Assembly: GCF_027158005.1 (NCBI RefSeq)
Contig: NZ_JAPVLQ010000006.1
Coordinates: 186,001-250,000, forward strand
Source of the DNA: Rhodococcus sp. H36-A4
GTDB lineage: Bacteria > Actinomycetota > Actinomycetes > Mycobacteriales > Mycobacteriaceae
Direction of reading: 5' to 3'
Length of the DNA stretch: 64,000 nt
Shown here: positions 54,669 to 62,696 of the stretch, one piece after another
Layout: every line of letters starts with the position of its first letter
Numbering within the stretch: position 1 is the stretch's first letter
Program-made: the position numbers and the translations under genes
Notes under the pieces: generated by a model
What the model was told of the DNA's origin: nothing
Seen by the model: the letters and a program-made list of their open reading frames with translations, nothing else
Database searches by the model: none

Positions 54669-56188
54669 CGGCGCGTCACATCCGCAACCTCGAGTTGCAG
54701 CCGATCCAGATGTAGCCGTCCACGCGTCGTCCGGACGACGGTCGATATTTCGGAGTCGGTCAGTGTCAATTTCACACCACTGTCCGAACCCGTCGAGCCG
54801 GACGTACGACCACTCACCCGGACCCGGGCAGTGAGCGCCGCATTGAGCAAGCTCAACAACACTTCGGTCTCCTCCTCGTTCAGCGTCCGGTCGTACACAC
54901 CTACCGAGGCCAAAGATCGAGCTGCGGCACTGCGAGTGCGTTGCGCGGCGAGCTGCTGTTCACGGAGGCGACGAATCCCGCCGTCGTTGCGTTGAACGCG
55001 ACCAGGCAGGCCGGGCGACGGCGCGCGACCGGTTTCCGCCAAGGTGCGAGAGATTTCGACGGGAGAGGCTTCCCACCAGGATCGCGATGCGGGAATGATG
55101 TCCGCATCCGGGTGGACCATGGACAGATGACGGGGCCTGCCGAGACCGAACACGGCATGGAAAAGAGCGTGCGCACTGTCCTCGGTCGCAGTGTTGGCGA
55201 ACCAACCTGCGAGGTGACGGAGTTGACTCTCGCGGCTCACACCACCTCTGCGCGTCTCGGTTACCCGTCGAAGCAGCGACAACACCGCGGCAATGGCGCT
55301 CATCGTGCCTTCACGTAGTCGTTCGGACTCACTGAGTTCGGCCTCCGCAGCCACGAACCAATGGGATAGACCCGACCACCGCGCCTGCCAGTCGGCACGA
55401 CGCTCATCGATGGTCAGGAAGACCCGCTCATCACTGATTGCGGCGCGCTCGATGAGCGTCGATATTGATGTCGATTCGACGACCGCGATGGCCTCCGCCA
55501 ACTTCGGGGCGTACCGCGTCAGGTCCGAGCTGAACTCACGCATATGCGTCAGGAGTGCATCTTTGTGGACCAGAAACGATTCGGGTGTGATCTCGGTGGT
55601 GCGGACGAGGTCGCCGAGGACCAGATAGAAATGCGCCGCCCGAGTGGCCATTTCGGAGAGGGTCGAGTCGAGTCGGCTGAGCTTGCGGTAGATGCGGTCG
55701 CCGTCGGCCTGACGGTTCGCCTCGGCCAACTCGTGCATGTCGGCGAGCAGCTCGGGAAGGACGAGCCGGGACAGGGATGCGTCGTCCAGCCGGGCACCGA
55801 GCACGTCCTCGACGGCACGAAACGCCTTGTAGCCGGCCTGGCTGAACTGGTAGACGTAATGGCGGTTGCGGTATTCGGCCAAGGTAGCCGCGCGTGAGCC
55901 GTCGTAGCTGCGCTCGAGAAGCTCCCAGGTATGAAGCTGCTCGAGCAGCGGTGCGATTTCGGCCGGGGTGAGCCGTGCGTCTTCGTGGGCATTCTTGGCC
56001 AGCGTGTCCGCAATCTCGGCCGCATGTAGAAGAACGACATAGTTGGCTCGGGCGATGTCGAAGGCACGAAGCACCCAAAGATACTCGTTGTGTTTTTCCG
56101 CGACCGCGAATGCGAAGAGTTTGAGGCGATCTTCCTGCAAGAACGCTGCCGCGGCACCGAGCGGTGCGTTGTCGTCTGAATCGCTCAC
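54665..56188 (-). CDS. jetA: JetA-type kleisin subunit of the Wadjet/Ept system (DUF2397, TIGR02677 type)
   Basis: The 507-residue protein is of the DUF2397 family, which has the kleisin (MukF-like) role linking the SMC heads in type III Wadjet. It has an N-terminal winged-helix-like part (about 25-130, with LFAFAVAEKHNEYLWVLRAFD), a helical middle and a C-terminal strand-rich part. It is the first gene of the operon; the only upstream space is the 240-base gap to the RES toxin-antitoxin pair, so the promoter lies there. Confidence 0.85.
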   Translation of the reverse strand: MSDSDDNAPLGAAAAFLQEDRLKLFAFAVAEKHNEYLWVLRAFDIARANYVVLLHAAEIADTLAKNAHEDARLTPAEIAPLLEQLHTWELLERSYDGSRAATLAEYRNRHYVYQFSQAGYKAFRAVEDVLGARLDDASLSRLVLPELLADMHELAEANRQADGDRIYRKLSRLDSTLSEMATRAAHFYLVLGDLVRTTEITPESFLVHKDALLTHMREFSSDLTRYAPKLAEAIAVVESTSISTLIERAAISDERVFLTIDERRADWQARWSGLSHWFVAAEAELSESERLREGTMSAIAAVLSLLRRVTETRRGGVSRESQLRHLAGWFANTATEDSAHALFHAVFGLGRPRHLSMVHPDADIIPASRSWWEASPVEISRTLAETGRAPSPGLPGRVQRNDGGIRRLREQQLAAQRTRSAAARSLASVGVYDRTLNEEETEVLLSLLNAALTARVRVSGRTSGSTGSDSGVKLTLTDSEISTVVRTTRGRLHLDRLQLEVADVTRR

Positions 56189-56397
56189 TGGAACAGGGTA
56201 GGCGTTGGCCGGGGGGTGAGTGAAATTGTATGAATACCCTCGTCGAGCAAGAACGCAAGCTCATGGCCTTGCTAGAAGACCGGCCAGGTGTGGGTTCTTT
56301 CTTCTTCTGGGGCACGTGGAACCTGCACGATACGGCTGCACCTGCATCGCACCTCACCGGCGGCTATGGCGCTGACCTACGGCCGCGCCTATCATTG

Positions 56398-56417
56398 AGT
56401 TACACGTGCAAGTAACT
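56398..56417. promoter_or_regulatory. Inverted repeat upstream of the RES toxin-antitoxin pair
   Basis: AGTTAC and GTAACT form 6-bp arms around an 8-base spacer, ending 12 bases before the antitoxin ATG and just upstream of AAGGAAG. Autoregulation by the antitoxin, which has a helix-turn-helix, would need such a site. The function is inferred. Confidence 0.4.
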
Positions 56418-56428
56418 GTAAGGAAGCG

Positions 56429-57058
56429 ATGGGAATGGTAAACGGGATGAGGAGCGCCGAAGACCGCTACCGGCACGGTGACCTGGACTTCGAGACGGCG
56501 GTGCGGGAAGCGACCGGCGCCGACATCGGCCGCGAGTTCTTCGCGCGGATCCTGCACGACCTCACGACACCAGACCGGGCCGGGCTGGCACTGTCCGAGC
56601 ACGACTCCACGCTGCTCGCCGAAGCCGGATTCGTCACCGATCCCGCCGCCGCCACGGCGGCGCGGCTGGACCGCGACATCCGTATGCAGTACCTAGTCCA
56701 GCGCTCCTTGCCGTTGCCTGACGCCGCCGAACGCCTCGGGGTCAGCACCGCCCGGATCCGCCAGCGCCTGACCGAGGGCACTCTCTGGGCGTTCACCTCG
56801 GGCCAGGGCAGGCTGCTGCCGTCCGCCCAGTTCACTGCCACCGGCGCGGTACCTCACATCGACAAGGTAATGCCGCTGCTGGCGAAAGATCTGCACCCGC
56901 TGACCGTTCAGTCGCTGCTCACGCAGCCGCAGCCGTCCCTGATCGTGGAGGGCCGCCCGGTGTCGATCGCGCGGTGGCTGACCGGAAGCGCGGGCACCGC
57001 GGAGGAGATCGAACAGGCCGCCGACGTGATCACCGCCGCTACCTGGGAATCGGCATAG
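56429..57058 (+). CDS. Antitoxin of a RES/Xre-type toxin-antitoxin pair
   Basis: The 209-residue protein has a helical N-terminus, a helix-turn-helix at about 96-116 (LPDAAERLGVSTARIRQRL) and a C-terminal part (150-200, with DLHPLTVQSLLTQPQ and VSIARWLTG) like the toxin-binding MbcA/ParS/Xre domain. The start at 56429 has AAGGAAG upstream. The RES gene begins directly after its stop with no gap. It is longer than usual Xre antitoxins (about 110-160). The DNA is visibly more GC-rich than its neighbours, suggesting transfer. Confidence 0.7.
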   Translation: MGMVNGMRSAEDRYRHGDLDFETAVREATGADIGREFFARILHDLTTPDRAGLALSEHDSTLLAEAGFVTDPAAATAARLDRDIRMQYLVQRSLPLPDAAERLGVSTARIRQRLTEGTLWAFTSGQGRLLPSAQFTATGAVPHIDKVMPLLAKDLHPLTVQSLLTQPQPSLIVEGRPVSIARWLTGSAGTAEEIEQAADVITAATWESA

Positions 57059-57709
57059 ATGGGGCCGGTGACTCTGCCACTGCCGCCCGCAGTCTCCGTT
57101 CTCCATGACGCGGGAATCCACCCCGACGAACTGCTGAGCTGGCAGACTGCCGAACTGCTGTGGCGAGTGCACCGCACCACCGGTGGCTCTCACATCCTGC
57201 CCTGGAACGGGATGCGGACGTTCGGGCCTATCTTGCGGTTCGACCACCACCCGCTACCGCGGGGGGAACACCACGCCTACGGCATCTGGTACGGCGCAGC
57301 CAGTCCCCGCGGCGCCCTGGCCGAAGCATTCCAATCGGCGCGGGTCATCGACCGCCACTACGGCGACCCCTACCTGACCGCACTGCGCTTCGCGCGGCCG
57401 CTACGGCTGCTCGACGTCGCCGGGATCGGCGGCGGCGCGTGGGCGACACGCGTCGGCGGCAACCACGCCCTCGACTCGGCAGCCCACAGTCGCACCCAGC
57501 ACTGGGCGCGCGCCATCCACCGCGCGCACGACGACCTCGACGGCATCATCTACCGGGGTCGGTTCGCGGGCAGCGTGTGCATCTCCCTGGTCGAACGCGC
57601 CACCGACGCGTTCCCCCGTCACCCAGCGGTGTCGCTGCCGTTGGCGCATCCCGCCCTCGCCGGACCGATCGACACCGCCGCCCATCAGCTCGGCTACGCC
57701 ATCACCTGA
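57059..57709 (+). CDS. RES-domain protein (NAD+-degrading toxin type)
   Basis: The 216-residue protein has a RES domain from about 30 to 180, with LLWRVHRT, RGEHHAYGIWYGAASPRGAL and the conserved glutamate in LAEAF (Glu89). RES toxins such as MbcT break down NAD+ by phosphorolysis. The family's usual Y-x-S-R pattern reads YRGR here (165-168), so the conserved serine may be replaced by Gly167, with Ser172 or Ser176 nearby as alternatives. It abuts the antitoxin gene with no gap. Its activity is therefore uncertain. Confidence 0.75.
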   Translation: MGPVTLPLPPAVSVLHDAGIHPDELLSWQTAELLWRVHRTTGGSHILPWNGMRTFGPILRFDHHPLPRGEHHAYGIWYGAASPRGALAEAFQSARVIDRHYGDPYLTALRFARPLRLLDVAGIGGGAWATRVGGNHALDSAAHSRTQHWARAIHRAHDDLDGIIYRGRFAGSVCISLVERATDAFPRHPAVSLPLAHPALAGPIDTAAHQLGYAIT

Positions 57710-58012
57710 GTGAGCACGATCGCCCACCACCGAACCTGCACTCTGCCTTCCCTGCAGGTGTGATCCGTCCCGGTGTTTCCGAAGTAGGCAGTCACGCGGT
57801 GCCACCGCGGAAATGGCGTGAGCTTGTCGAACGGATCGTCTTCGATGCGGAAAGCAGATTCGACGAACTCAAATGGCTCGGTAGTTACATGTGCCGAACT
57901 ACGGTAACGGCCAAGTCTCCTGACCGCGTCCCGAAGTCTCACCGGCCTTCCCGGAACCCGTCATTCGCTGCCTTTGGTCCCCCTGGTTCGTGCCTTGCGC
58001 AGTCGGAAGAGT
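57710..58012. other. Gap between RES gene and TetR terminator without a gene
   Basis: About 300 bases show no ORF with a convincing start, ribosome-binding site or family match; a minus-strand frame of 82 codons at 57694-57942 lacks support. Base composition falls back from the very GC-rich RES region to the genome average, so this may be the edge of a transferred segment. No tRNA, integrase or direct repeat was found at the boundary. Confidence 0.5.
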
Positions 58013-58050
58013 CACCCCATCCCGGTTCGATCCGATCCAGGGGTGGGGTG
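58013..58050 (-). terminator. Stem-loop after the TetR gene
   Basis: The arms CACCCCATCCC and GGGGTGGGGTG pair over 11 positions with one wobble around a 16-base loop, starting five bases after the TetR stop codon on the minus strand. Confidence 0.6.
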
Positions 58051-58054
58051 AGGC

Positions 58055-58651
58055 TCATCGTGGGGCCAGATTTCGCAGGGCCAGGGCGAGTACACGCGGC
58101 AAATCCTCAGCCCCATAGCCTGTACCGGTCTCGCATGGTTGGTCGGCAACCAGGTGGTTGGACATGGCAAGTCCGTGCAGCATGACCCAGAGCAGTGGAC
58201 CGACGTCTCGGATGTCGTCGGCGATGAGGGTGTTGCTCTGCTGCGCCTCGATGACGAGTTCCTGGAAGTATTGGTTGAAGTCGACGGCGGCCACCTCGAG
58301 CACCCCGCTCGGCTTGAACGCGTAGTCGCCTCCGAACTCGAGCCGGTAATGGTTGGGGCATTCCCAGGCGACGCGGACATAGGCAAGGCAGGCACGGAAC
58401 AACGGAGTGGAGGCGGCATCGGAATTTGCTGCCGCACGCTGCATTTCAGCTCTCAAGAAGATCAGGCTCTCGACTGCCACCGTACTCAGCAGGTCGTCCT
58501 TGTCTCGAAAGTGACGGTATGGCGCGGTACGCGATACGTCGGCGGCCGCGCCCACCGCTCTCAGTGTGACGTGAGCCGGTCCGCCCCGCGCGAGGAGTTC
58601 GCTGGCTGCGGAGATCAAAGCACGACGTGTGTCCCGGGCCCGTTCTTGCAT
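58055..58651 (-). CDS. TetR-family regulator divergent from the pentapeptide-repeat gene
   Basis: The 198-residue protein has a TetR helix-turn-helix (about 28-47, with AVGAAADVSRTAPYRHFRDK) and a WHG-type C-terminal domain (WECPNHYRLEF). ATG at 58651 is preferred over 58687 because the candidate -10 (58663-58658) and -35 (58684-58679) lie between them. Two copies of GTTGAC...GTCAAC lie between this gene and the divergent pentapeptide gene, so it very likely controls itself and that gene. The ligand is unknown. Confidence 0.85.
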   Translation of the reverse strand: MQERARDTRRALISAASELLARGGPAHVTLRAVGAAADVSRTAPYRHFRDKDDLLSTVAVESLIFLRAEMQRAAANSDAASTPLFRACLAYVRVAWECPNHYRLEFGGDYAFKPSGVLEVAAVDFNQYFQELVIEAQQSNTLIADDIRDVGPLLWVMLHGLAMSNHLVADQPCETGTGYGAEDLPRVLALALRNLAPR

Positions 58652-58670
58652 CTCGTCAGGATAGAAGAAG

Positions 58671-58713
58671 GTTGACGCCGTCAACAAGCCATTGCTAGGT
58701 TGACAGCGTCAAC
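58671..58713. promoter_or_regulatory. Twin 15-bp TetR-type operators
   Basis: GTTGACGCCGTCAAC (58671-58685) is a perfect palindrome around its centre, and GTTGACAGCGTCAAC (58699-58713) repeats it with one central change. Their centres are 28 bp apart. The first covers the candidate -35 of the TetR gene (minus strand) and, on the plus strand, a TTGACG that pairs with TAGGTT (58696-58701) at an 18-base spacing for the pentapeptide gene. The arrangement fits cooperative repression of two divergent genes. Confidence 0.75.
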
Positions 58714-58784
58714 GTGACGGTGACGGTGACTGTCCTGATGGATGGTGGTGATTCGCCGCCATCGTCGTCCTATTCGGAGGTTCG

Positions 58785-59360
58785 ATGACATCGACAACGC
58801 GGGCGCATCGGCTCGACCCGCTCCACTTCGATGTTGCGGCTTGGAATGCTGCTCGGGCACTTGGCAATCCGGGAAGCGCCAGCCTTGTCGACGCCGACCT
58901 GGCGGGTCGAAGCCTGGCAGGCGCGAATCTAGCGGGCGTGAACTTGACCGGCGCTGACATGTCGGGCGCCGATCTCACCGATGCCTCATTCGTGGGCGCC
59001 AATGTGACCTCGGCCGAGTTCGTGGGCGCCGACTTGTCGAGAGCCGATCTCACCGGCGCGATCGCTCACGACGCCAACTTTGCCCGTGCGTATCTCACGC
59101 GCACCCGCCTGAGGGGAGCCGACCTGACTATGACGTTCCTTACCTGGACCTTCCTCGGGCATGCGGATCTCACTGGAGCGGACCTATCCGGCGCGTACAT
59201 GACCGGCGCTTACCTCGGCGACGCCGACCTCTCGGGTGCCACCCTGATCAGTGCCTACCTTGGGAAAGCCAACCTGACGGGGGCGAAGATCGTCACCGCC
59301 ATCCTGGACGGTGCCGATCTCACCGGGGCGATCATGCCGGACGGCACCTCGATCGGCTGA
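58785..59360 (+). CDS. Pentapeptide-repeat protein
   Basis: The 191-residue protein consists from about residue 33 to 185 of tandem A(D/N)LxG-type pentapeptides (for example DLAGRSLAGANLAGVNLTGA), which fold into a right-handed quadrilateral beta-helix. MfpA- and Qnr-type members mimic DNA and bind gyrase; others have unknown partners. GGAGG precedes the ATG at 58785. The divergent TetR gene with twin operators suggests ligand-induced expression. Whether it protects gyrase cannot be told from the sequence. Confidence 0.9.
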   Translation: MTSTTRAHRLDPLHFDVAAWNAARALGNPGSASLVDADLAGRSLAGANLAGVNLTGADMSGADLTDASFVGANVTSAEFVGADLSRADLTGAIAHDANFARAYLTRTRLRGADLTMTFLTWTFLGHADLTGADLSGAYMTGAYLGDADLSGATLISAYLGKANLTGAKIVTAILDGADLTGAIMPDGTSIG

Positions 59361-59404
59361 CGGTAATCGGTATGGGGTTGGTCGCGAAAGAAATGCGGGT
59401 GCCG

Positions 59405-59704
59405 CTACACCTCCACCATGATCTTTCCATCGACGATTACTGCGGGATATGTTCGTACGGAGGCGATTCCGCTCGGACAGGTGCCGTCGTCGAGAGAGAA
59501 CGCGTATTGATGCATCGGGCACATCACGACCGAGCCGTCGATCTGACCGTCCGCCAATGGCCCACCTTTGTGCGGGCACACCGCGTCCATGGCGCGCACA
59601 CTCCCATCCTGGAGGAGGAATACCGCTACCTGCCTGCCGTCGACGACGTAGGCGCGGCCCTCACCTGGTGTCAGGTCTTCGACAGGACCTACCGGCACGC
59701 TCAT
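59405..59704 (-). CDS. nirD: Nitrite reductase (NADH) small subunit NirD
   Basis: The 99-residue protein is a Rieske-fold small subunit of assimilatory NADH-dependent nitrite reductase. The Rieske-type cluster residues are Cys43 and His45 (CPHKGG) and Cys62 and His65 (CPMH). They are complete here, although many NirD proteins lack them, so it may carry a [2Fe-2S] cluster. It overlaps nirB by four bases and is the last gene of the operon, converging on the pentapeptide gene. Confidence 0.93.
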   Translation of the reverse strand: MSVPVGPVEDLTPGEGRAYVVDGRQVAVFLLQDGSVRAMDAVCPHKGGPLADGQIDGSVVMCPMHQYAFSLDDGTCPSGIASVRTYPAVIVDGKIMVEV

Positions 59705-62214
59705 CGGACCGGTACCTGGGGGAGCGGAAGGAGCGGCAATGACGGTGTGAACTGCGCAGGCGACTTGGGTTCGGCCCGGTCCTGCCAGGGATCCCGGTAC
59801 CCGTCCACCGATGTCTGCATGCGTTGTTCGAGTCCAGCGACGATTCCGTCACCGTCCTCGACCAGAACTCGTCGAAGCTCGTCCAGTCCGACCCGGGGGA
59901 CCCACGCGTATGTTCGCTCGAGCCACTGCGCCGTCTCTCGGTAGTGCTGGATGAATATCCCTGCCATCCGCAGAACTTCCTCGCCGCCGACGACAGTGGC
60001 CAGCAGATCGCCCTTCCTGATGTGGGCACCTGCGGCACCGCCGACATAGAGCTCCCATTTGTCCTCGCCGACGGACACGACACCGAAGTCCTTGCACAGT
60101 GCTTCGGAACAGTTTCGTGGGCATCCGGCGACGGCCAGCTTCAGTTTGCCGGGGGTCTCGAGTCCCTGGAAGCGCTCTTCGAGTGCGATGCCCAGCGCCG
60201 TCGAATCGCCGAGGCCGAAGCGGCAGAAGTCGCTGCCGACACACGTTTTCACGGTTCGCATACTCTTGCCGTACGCGAACCCGGACGGCATGTCGAGGTC
60301 ACCCCAGACCTTCGGTAGATCTTCCTTCTTGATTCCCAGCAGATCTATGCGCTGCCCGCCGGTGACCTTGACCAGCGGAACGTGATATTTGTCGGCGACG
60401 TCGGCGATCTTGCGAAGCTGATCCGGAGTCGTGACCCCACCCTTCATCTGCGGTACGACCGAGAAGGTCCCGTCACGCTGAATGTTGGCGTGGACGCGAT
60501 CGTTGATGAAGAGCGCACCCCGTTCGTCTACCCAGTCCGGTCCCCATATCGTTCGCAGCAACGATGCGAGTGGCATCTTCGCGCTCGCATCTTCACGGCC
60601 ACCTGCAGCGAGTTCGCTGAAAACCTGCGACACCGAACGTAAGTCGCGCTCGCGGATGATCTCGATCAAGGCCGGCTTGGCCAACGGGATGGACGGCACA
60701 TACCAGTCAGCGGCGGGGTCGGGGACGACTGCGCCTCCGGCAGCGCAAGCCAAGATATCGGCGACGAGGCCTTTGCAGGACCCACACCCCTTACCTGCGC
60801 GAGTCTTGGCGGTGACGTCGATCATCGTCTTAGCACCTGCGTGAACGCAGGCGACGATCTGACCTTTGGTGACGCCGTTGCAGTTGCATACCTGGACGTC
60901 GTCGGCCAGTTCGGCTGCACCGGTTGCCGCCGTCGGGGTTCCCATGTCGAACAACATGCTGATTCGTTCCTCGGGGAGCGGAACCTTCTCGTCGAACGCC
61001 TGCGTCAGAAAGTTTGCTTTGCTGATGTCCCCGAGAAGCGTGGCACCGATGAGTTTGCCGTCGCGCACGACGACGCTCTTGTACGTTCCGCTGCGTGGTT
61101 CGTAGAACTGGACGAACTCGTCGTCCTCACGCTCCGGCCCTTTGACCCCCATTGCCGCCACGTCGACACCGGCCACTTTGAGCTTGGTCGTCAGGCGTGA
61201 ACCATGATATGCCGCAGTAGGATTCGCGTTGGTCAGATGATCGGCGAGGACGACAGCCTGTTCCCACAGCGGGGCTACGAGGCCGTACACCTCACCGCGA
61301 TGTTGGCAGCATTCACCCACTGCGAAGATCGACCCCTCGTCCTCGCAGCGTAGTTGATCGTCCACCACGATTCCGCGTTCGATCACCAGTCCGCCCCCGC
61401 GTGCGAATTCGACATTGGGACGGATTCCGGCGGTCACGACGATCATGTCGGCGGCAAGTGAGGTGCCGTCGTCGAAGCCCACACCGGCCACTGCGCCCTC
61501 GCTGGTACGCAGGACCGAAGTCGTGCGTTTGGAGGTGTGCACACCGACGCCGAGTGCTTCGATCTTGTTGCGCAGTACCCGTCCACCGCGTTCGTCCAAC
61601 TGCTGGTTCATCAAGTGGCCGGGCGAGTGCACGACATCGACGTCCAAGCCTTGCGTTCGAAGACCGTACGCAGCTTCCAATCCGAGCAGTCCGCCGCCGA
61701 TCACGACCGCAGCGACGTCGTCCTGAGCCTCCGCCATCTGCAACATGCCGTTCGTGTCGGCAATGGTCCGGAATCCGAACACTCCGCGGGCGAGGCGACC
61801 GTCGCTCTCACGAAGCCCGTCCATGTTCGGAAAGAACGTGTTGCTGCCGGTGGCGATGATCAGGACGTCGTACGCGACAGTTCGACCACTTTCGCACACC
61901 ACGGACTTGGCGAACCGATCCAGCGAGACGGCACGGTCGCCTGCATACAGCGTGACACCGTTTTCGCGATACCAGCTCATCGGATTGAGGAGCAGATCTT
62001 CGTCGTCGATGTCGGCTTCACCGGACAGCACGTGCGACAGCATGATCCTGTTGTAGTTGCCGTACGGTTCGTCGCCGATCATCGTGATGTCGAACAGTGT
62101 GCGTCCGCCGCGTTTGAGGATCTCCTCGACTGTGCGCGCGCCCGCCATGCCGTTTCCGACCACGAGCAGTTTCCGCAGGTCGGTCGTTTCGCTACGCATC
62201 GCGTCGTTGCTCAT
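59701..62214 (-). CDS. nirB: Nitrite reductase (NADH) large subunit NirB
   Basis: The 837-residue enzyme reduces nitrite to ammonium for assimilation. It has an N-terminal FAD/NAD domain (VVGNGMAGARTVEEIL and a second dinucleotide motif VVIGGGLLGLEAAYG), a BFD-like [2Fe-2S] region (VCNCNG...GKGCGSCKG), and a C-terminal sirohaem/[4Fe-4S] domain with CVGSDFCRFG (about 657 and 663) and CPRNC (about 697 and 701). It is coupled to the small gene upstream (TGATG overlap) and overlaps nirD. The product ammonium links to nitrogen control. Confidence 0.96.
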   Translation of the reverse strand: MSNDAMRSETTDLRKLLVVGNGMAGARTVEEILKRGGRTLFDITMIGDEPYGNYNRIMLSHVLSGEADIDDEDLLLNPMSWYRENGVTLYAGDRAVSLDRFAKSVVCESGRTVAYDVLIIATGSNTFFPNMDGLRESDGRLARGVFGFRTIADTNGMLQMAEAQDDVAAVVIGGGLLGLEAAYGLRTQGLDVDVVHSPGHLMNQQLDERGGRVLRNKIEALGVGVHTSKRTTSVLRTSEGAVAGVGFDDGTSLAADMIVVTAGIRPNVEFARGGGLVIERGIVVDDQLRCEDEGSIFAVGECCQHRGEVYGLVAPLWEQAVVLADHLTNANPTAAYHGSRLTTKLKVAGVDVAAMGVKGPEREDDEFVQFYEPRSGTYKSVVVRDGKLIGATLLGDISKANFLTQAFDEKVPLPEERISMLFDMGTPTAATGAAELADDVQVCNCNGVTKGQIVACVHAGAKTMIDVTAKTRAGKGCGSCKGLVADILACAAGGAVVPDPAADWYVPSIPLAKPALIEIIRERDLRSVSQVFSELAAGGREDASAKMPLASLLRTIWGPDWVDERGALFINDRVHANIQRDGTFSVVPQMKGGVTTPDQLRKIADVADKYHVPLVKVTGGQRIDLLGIKKEDLPKVWGDLDMPSGFAYGKSMRTVKTCVGSDFCRFGLGDSTALGIALEERFQGLETPGKLKLAVAGCPRNCSEALCKDFGVVSVGEDKWELYVGGAAGAHIRKGDLLATVVGGEEVLRMAGIFIQHYRETAQWLERTYAWVPRVGLDELRRVLVEDGDGIVAGLEQRMQTSVDGYRDPWQDRAEPKSPAQFTPSLPLLPLPQVPVR

Positions 62215-62561
62215 CAGATCAGCACCAAACCGAAGTCGACGACGATTTCACCGGTCGTTCCTTCCGGTGCCGCGACGACGAGCTCGAGGACGGAATCCGG
62301 ATCGACATCCTCGACGACACGAAGCGCGATGTTGACTCCGCTCTTGGAGCCCATGGGGAACATCCGCATGGGCTGCCCGTCCCTCATCAAGGTCACGACC
62401 ACCAGCTCTTCGCTCGAATTACCGCCACGGAAGTACAGCGGTTGAGCGGTAGCCCCGGATGGAACGACGAACCTGGTCGACGAAGCTATCGACTCGGGCT
62501 TGCTGAGCCCCTGCCCGGTGAATGGGAAGACGCCCTGGAGAAATCGCGGTGTGCTGGCCAT
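62214..62561 (-). CDS. Small conserved protein leading the nirBD operon
   Basis: The 115-residue protein is mostly beta-strand-forming, with no cysteines and no signal or membrane segment. It contains TRFVVPSGATAQPLYFRGGN and ends in a run of short strands. It overlaps nirB by one base (TGATG), so expression is coupled. I do not recognise a named family; it may assist nitrite reductase or be the start of the nitrite operon for another reason. It begins 62 bases after a candidate nitrogen-control site. Confidence 0.7.
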   Translation of the reverse strand: MASTPRFLQGVFPFTGQGLSKPESIASSTRFVVPSGATAQPLYFRGGNSSEELVVVTLMRDGQPMRMFPMGSKSGVNIALRVVEDVDPDSVLELVVAAPEGTTGEIVVDFGLVLI

Positions 62562-62605
62562 GACGCCACGGTGCCGCGTCGGGGTTGCACTCCCGCGGCG
62601 TTGAC

Positions 62606-62632
62606 GTTACGTAGGGGTCAGAAAGATCTCAC
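62606..62632. promoter_or_regulatory. Weak GlnR-like site upstream of the nir operon
   Basis: GTTAC-N6-GTCAG-N6-CTCAC follows the 5-6-5-6 spacing of actinobacterial GlnR boxes (GTnAC / GAAAC), 45-71 bases upstream of the first nir gene. Only the GTTAC half matches well. GlnR control of nirBD is known in Streptomyces and mycobacteria, which is why the site is noted. Confidence 0.25.
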
Positions 62633-62696
62633 GATGATCGTTCTGTCGCTGTGCGGTAGCTCGCGGGCATGCAACTGCGACCCGGACCGACTTCCG

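Noticed and set aside
56230-56415. A 61-codon ORF between jetA and the antitoxin
   Set aside because: It has no ribosome-binding site or recognisable domain, and its 3' end runs through the inverted repeat before the antitoxin gene.
57694-57942. An 82-codon minus-strand ORF after the RES gene
   Set aside because: It has no ribosome-binding site or motif and overlaps the RES gene end; composition looks like chance.
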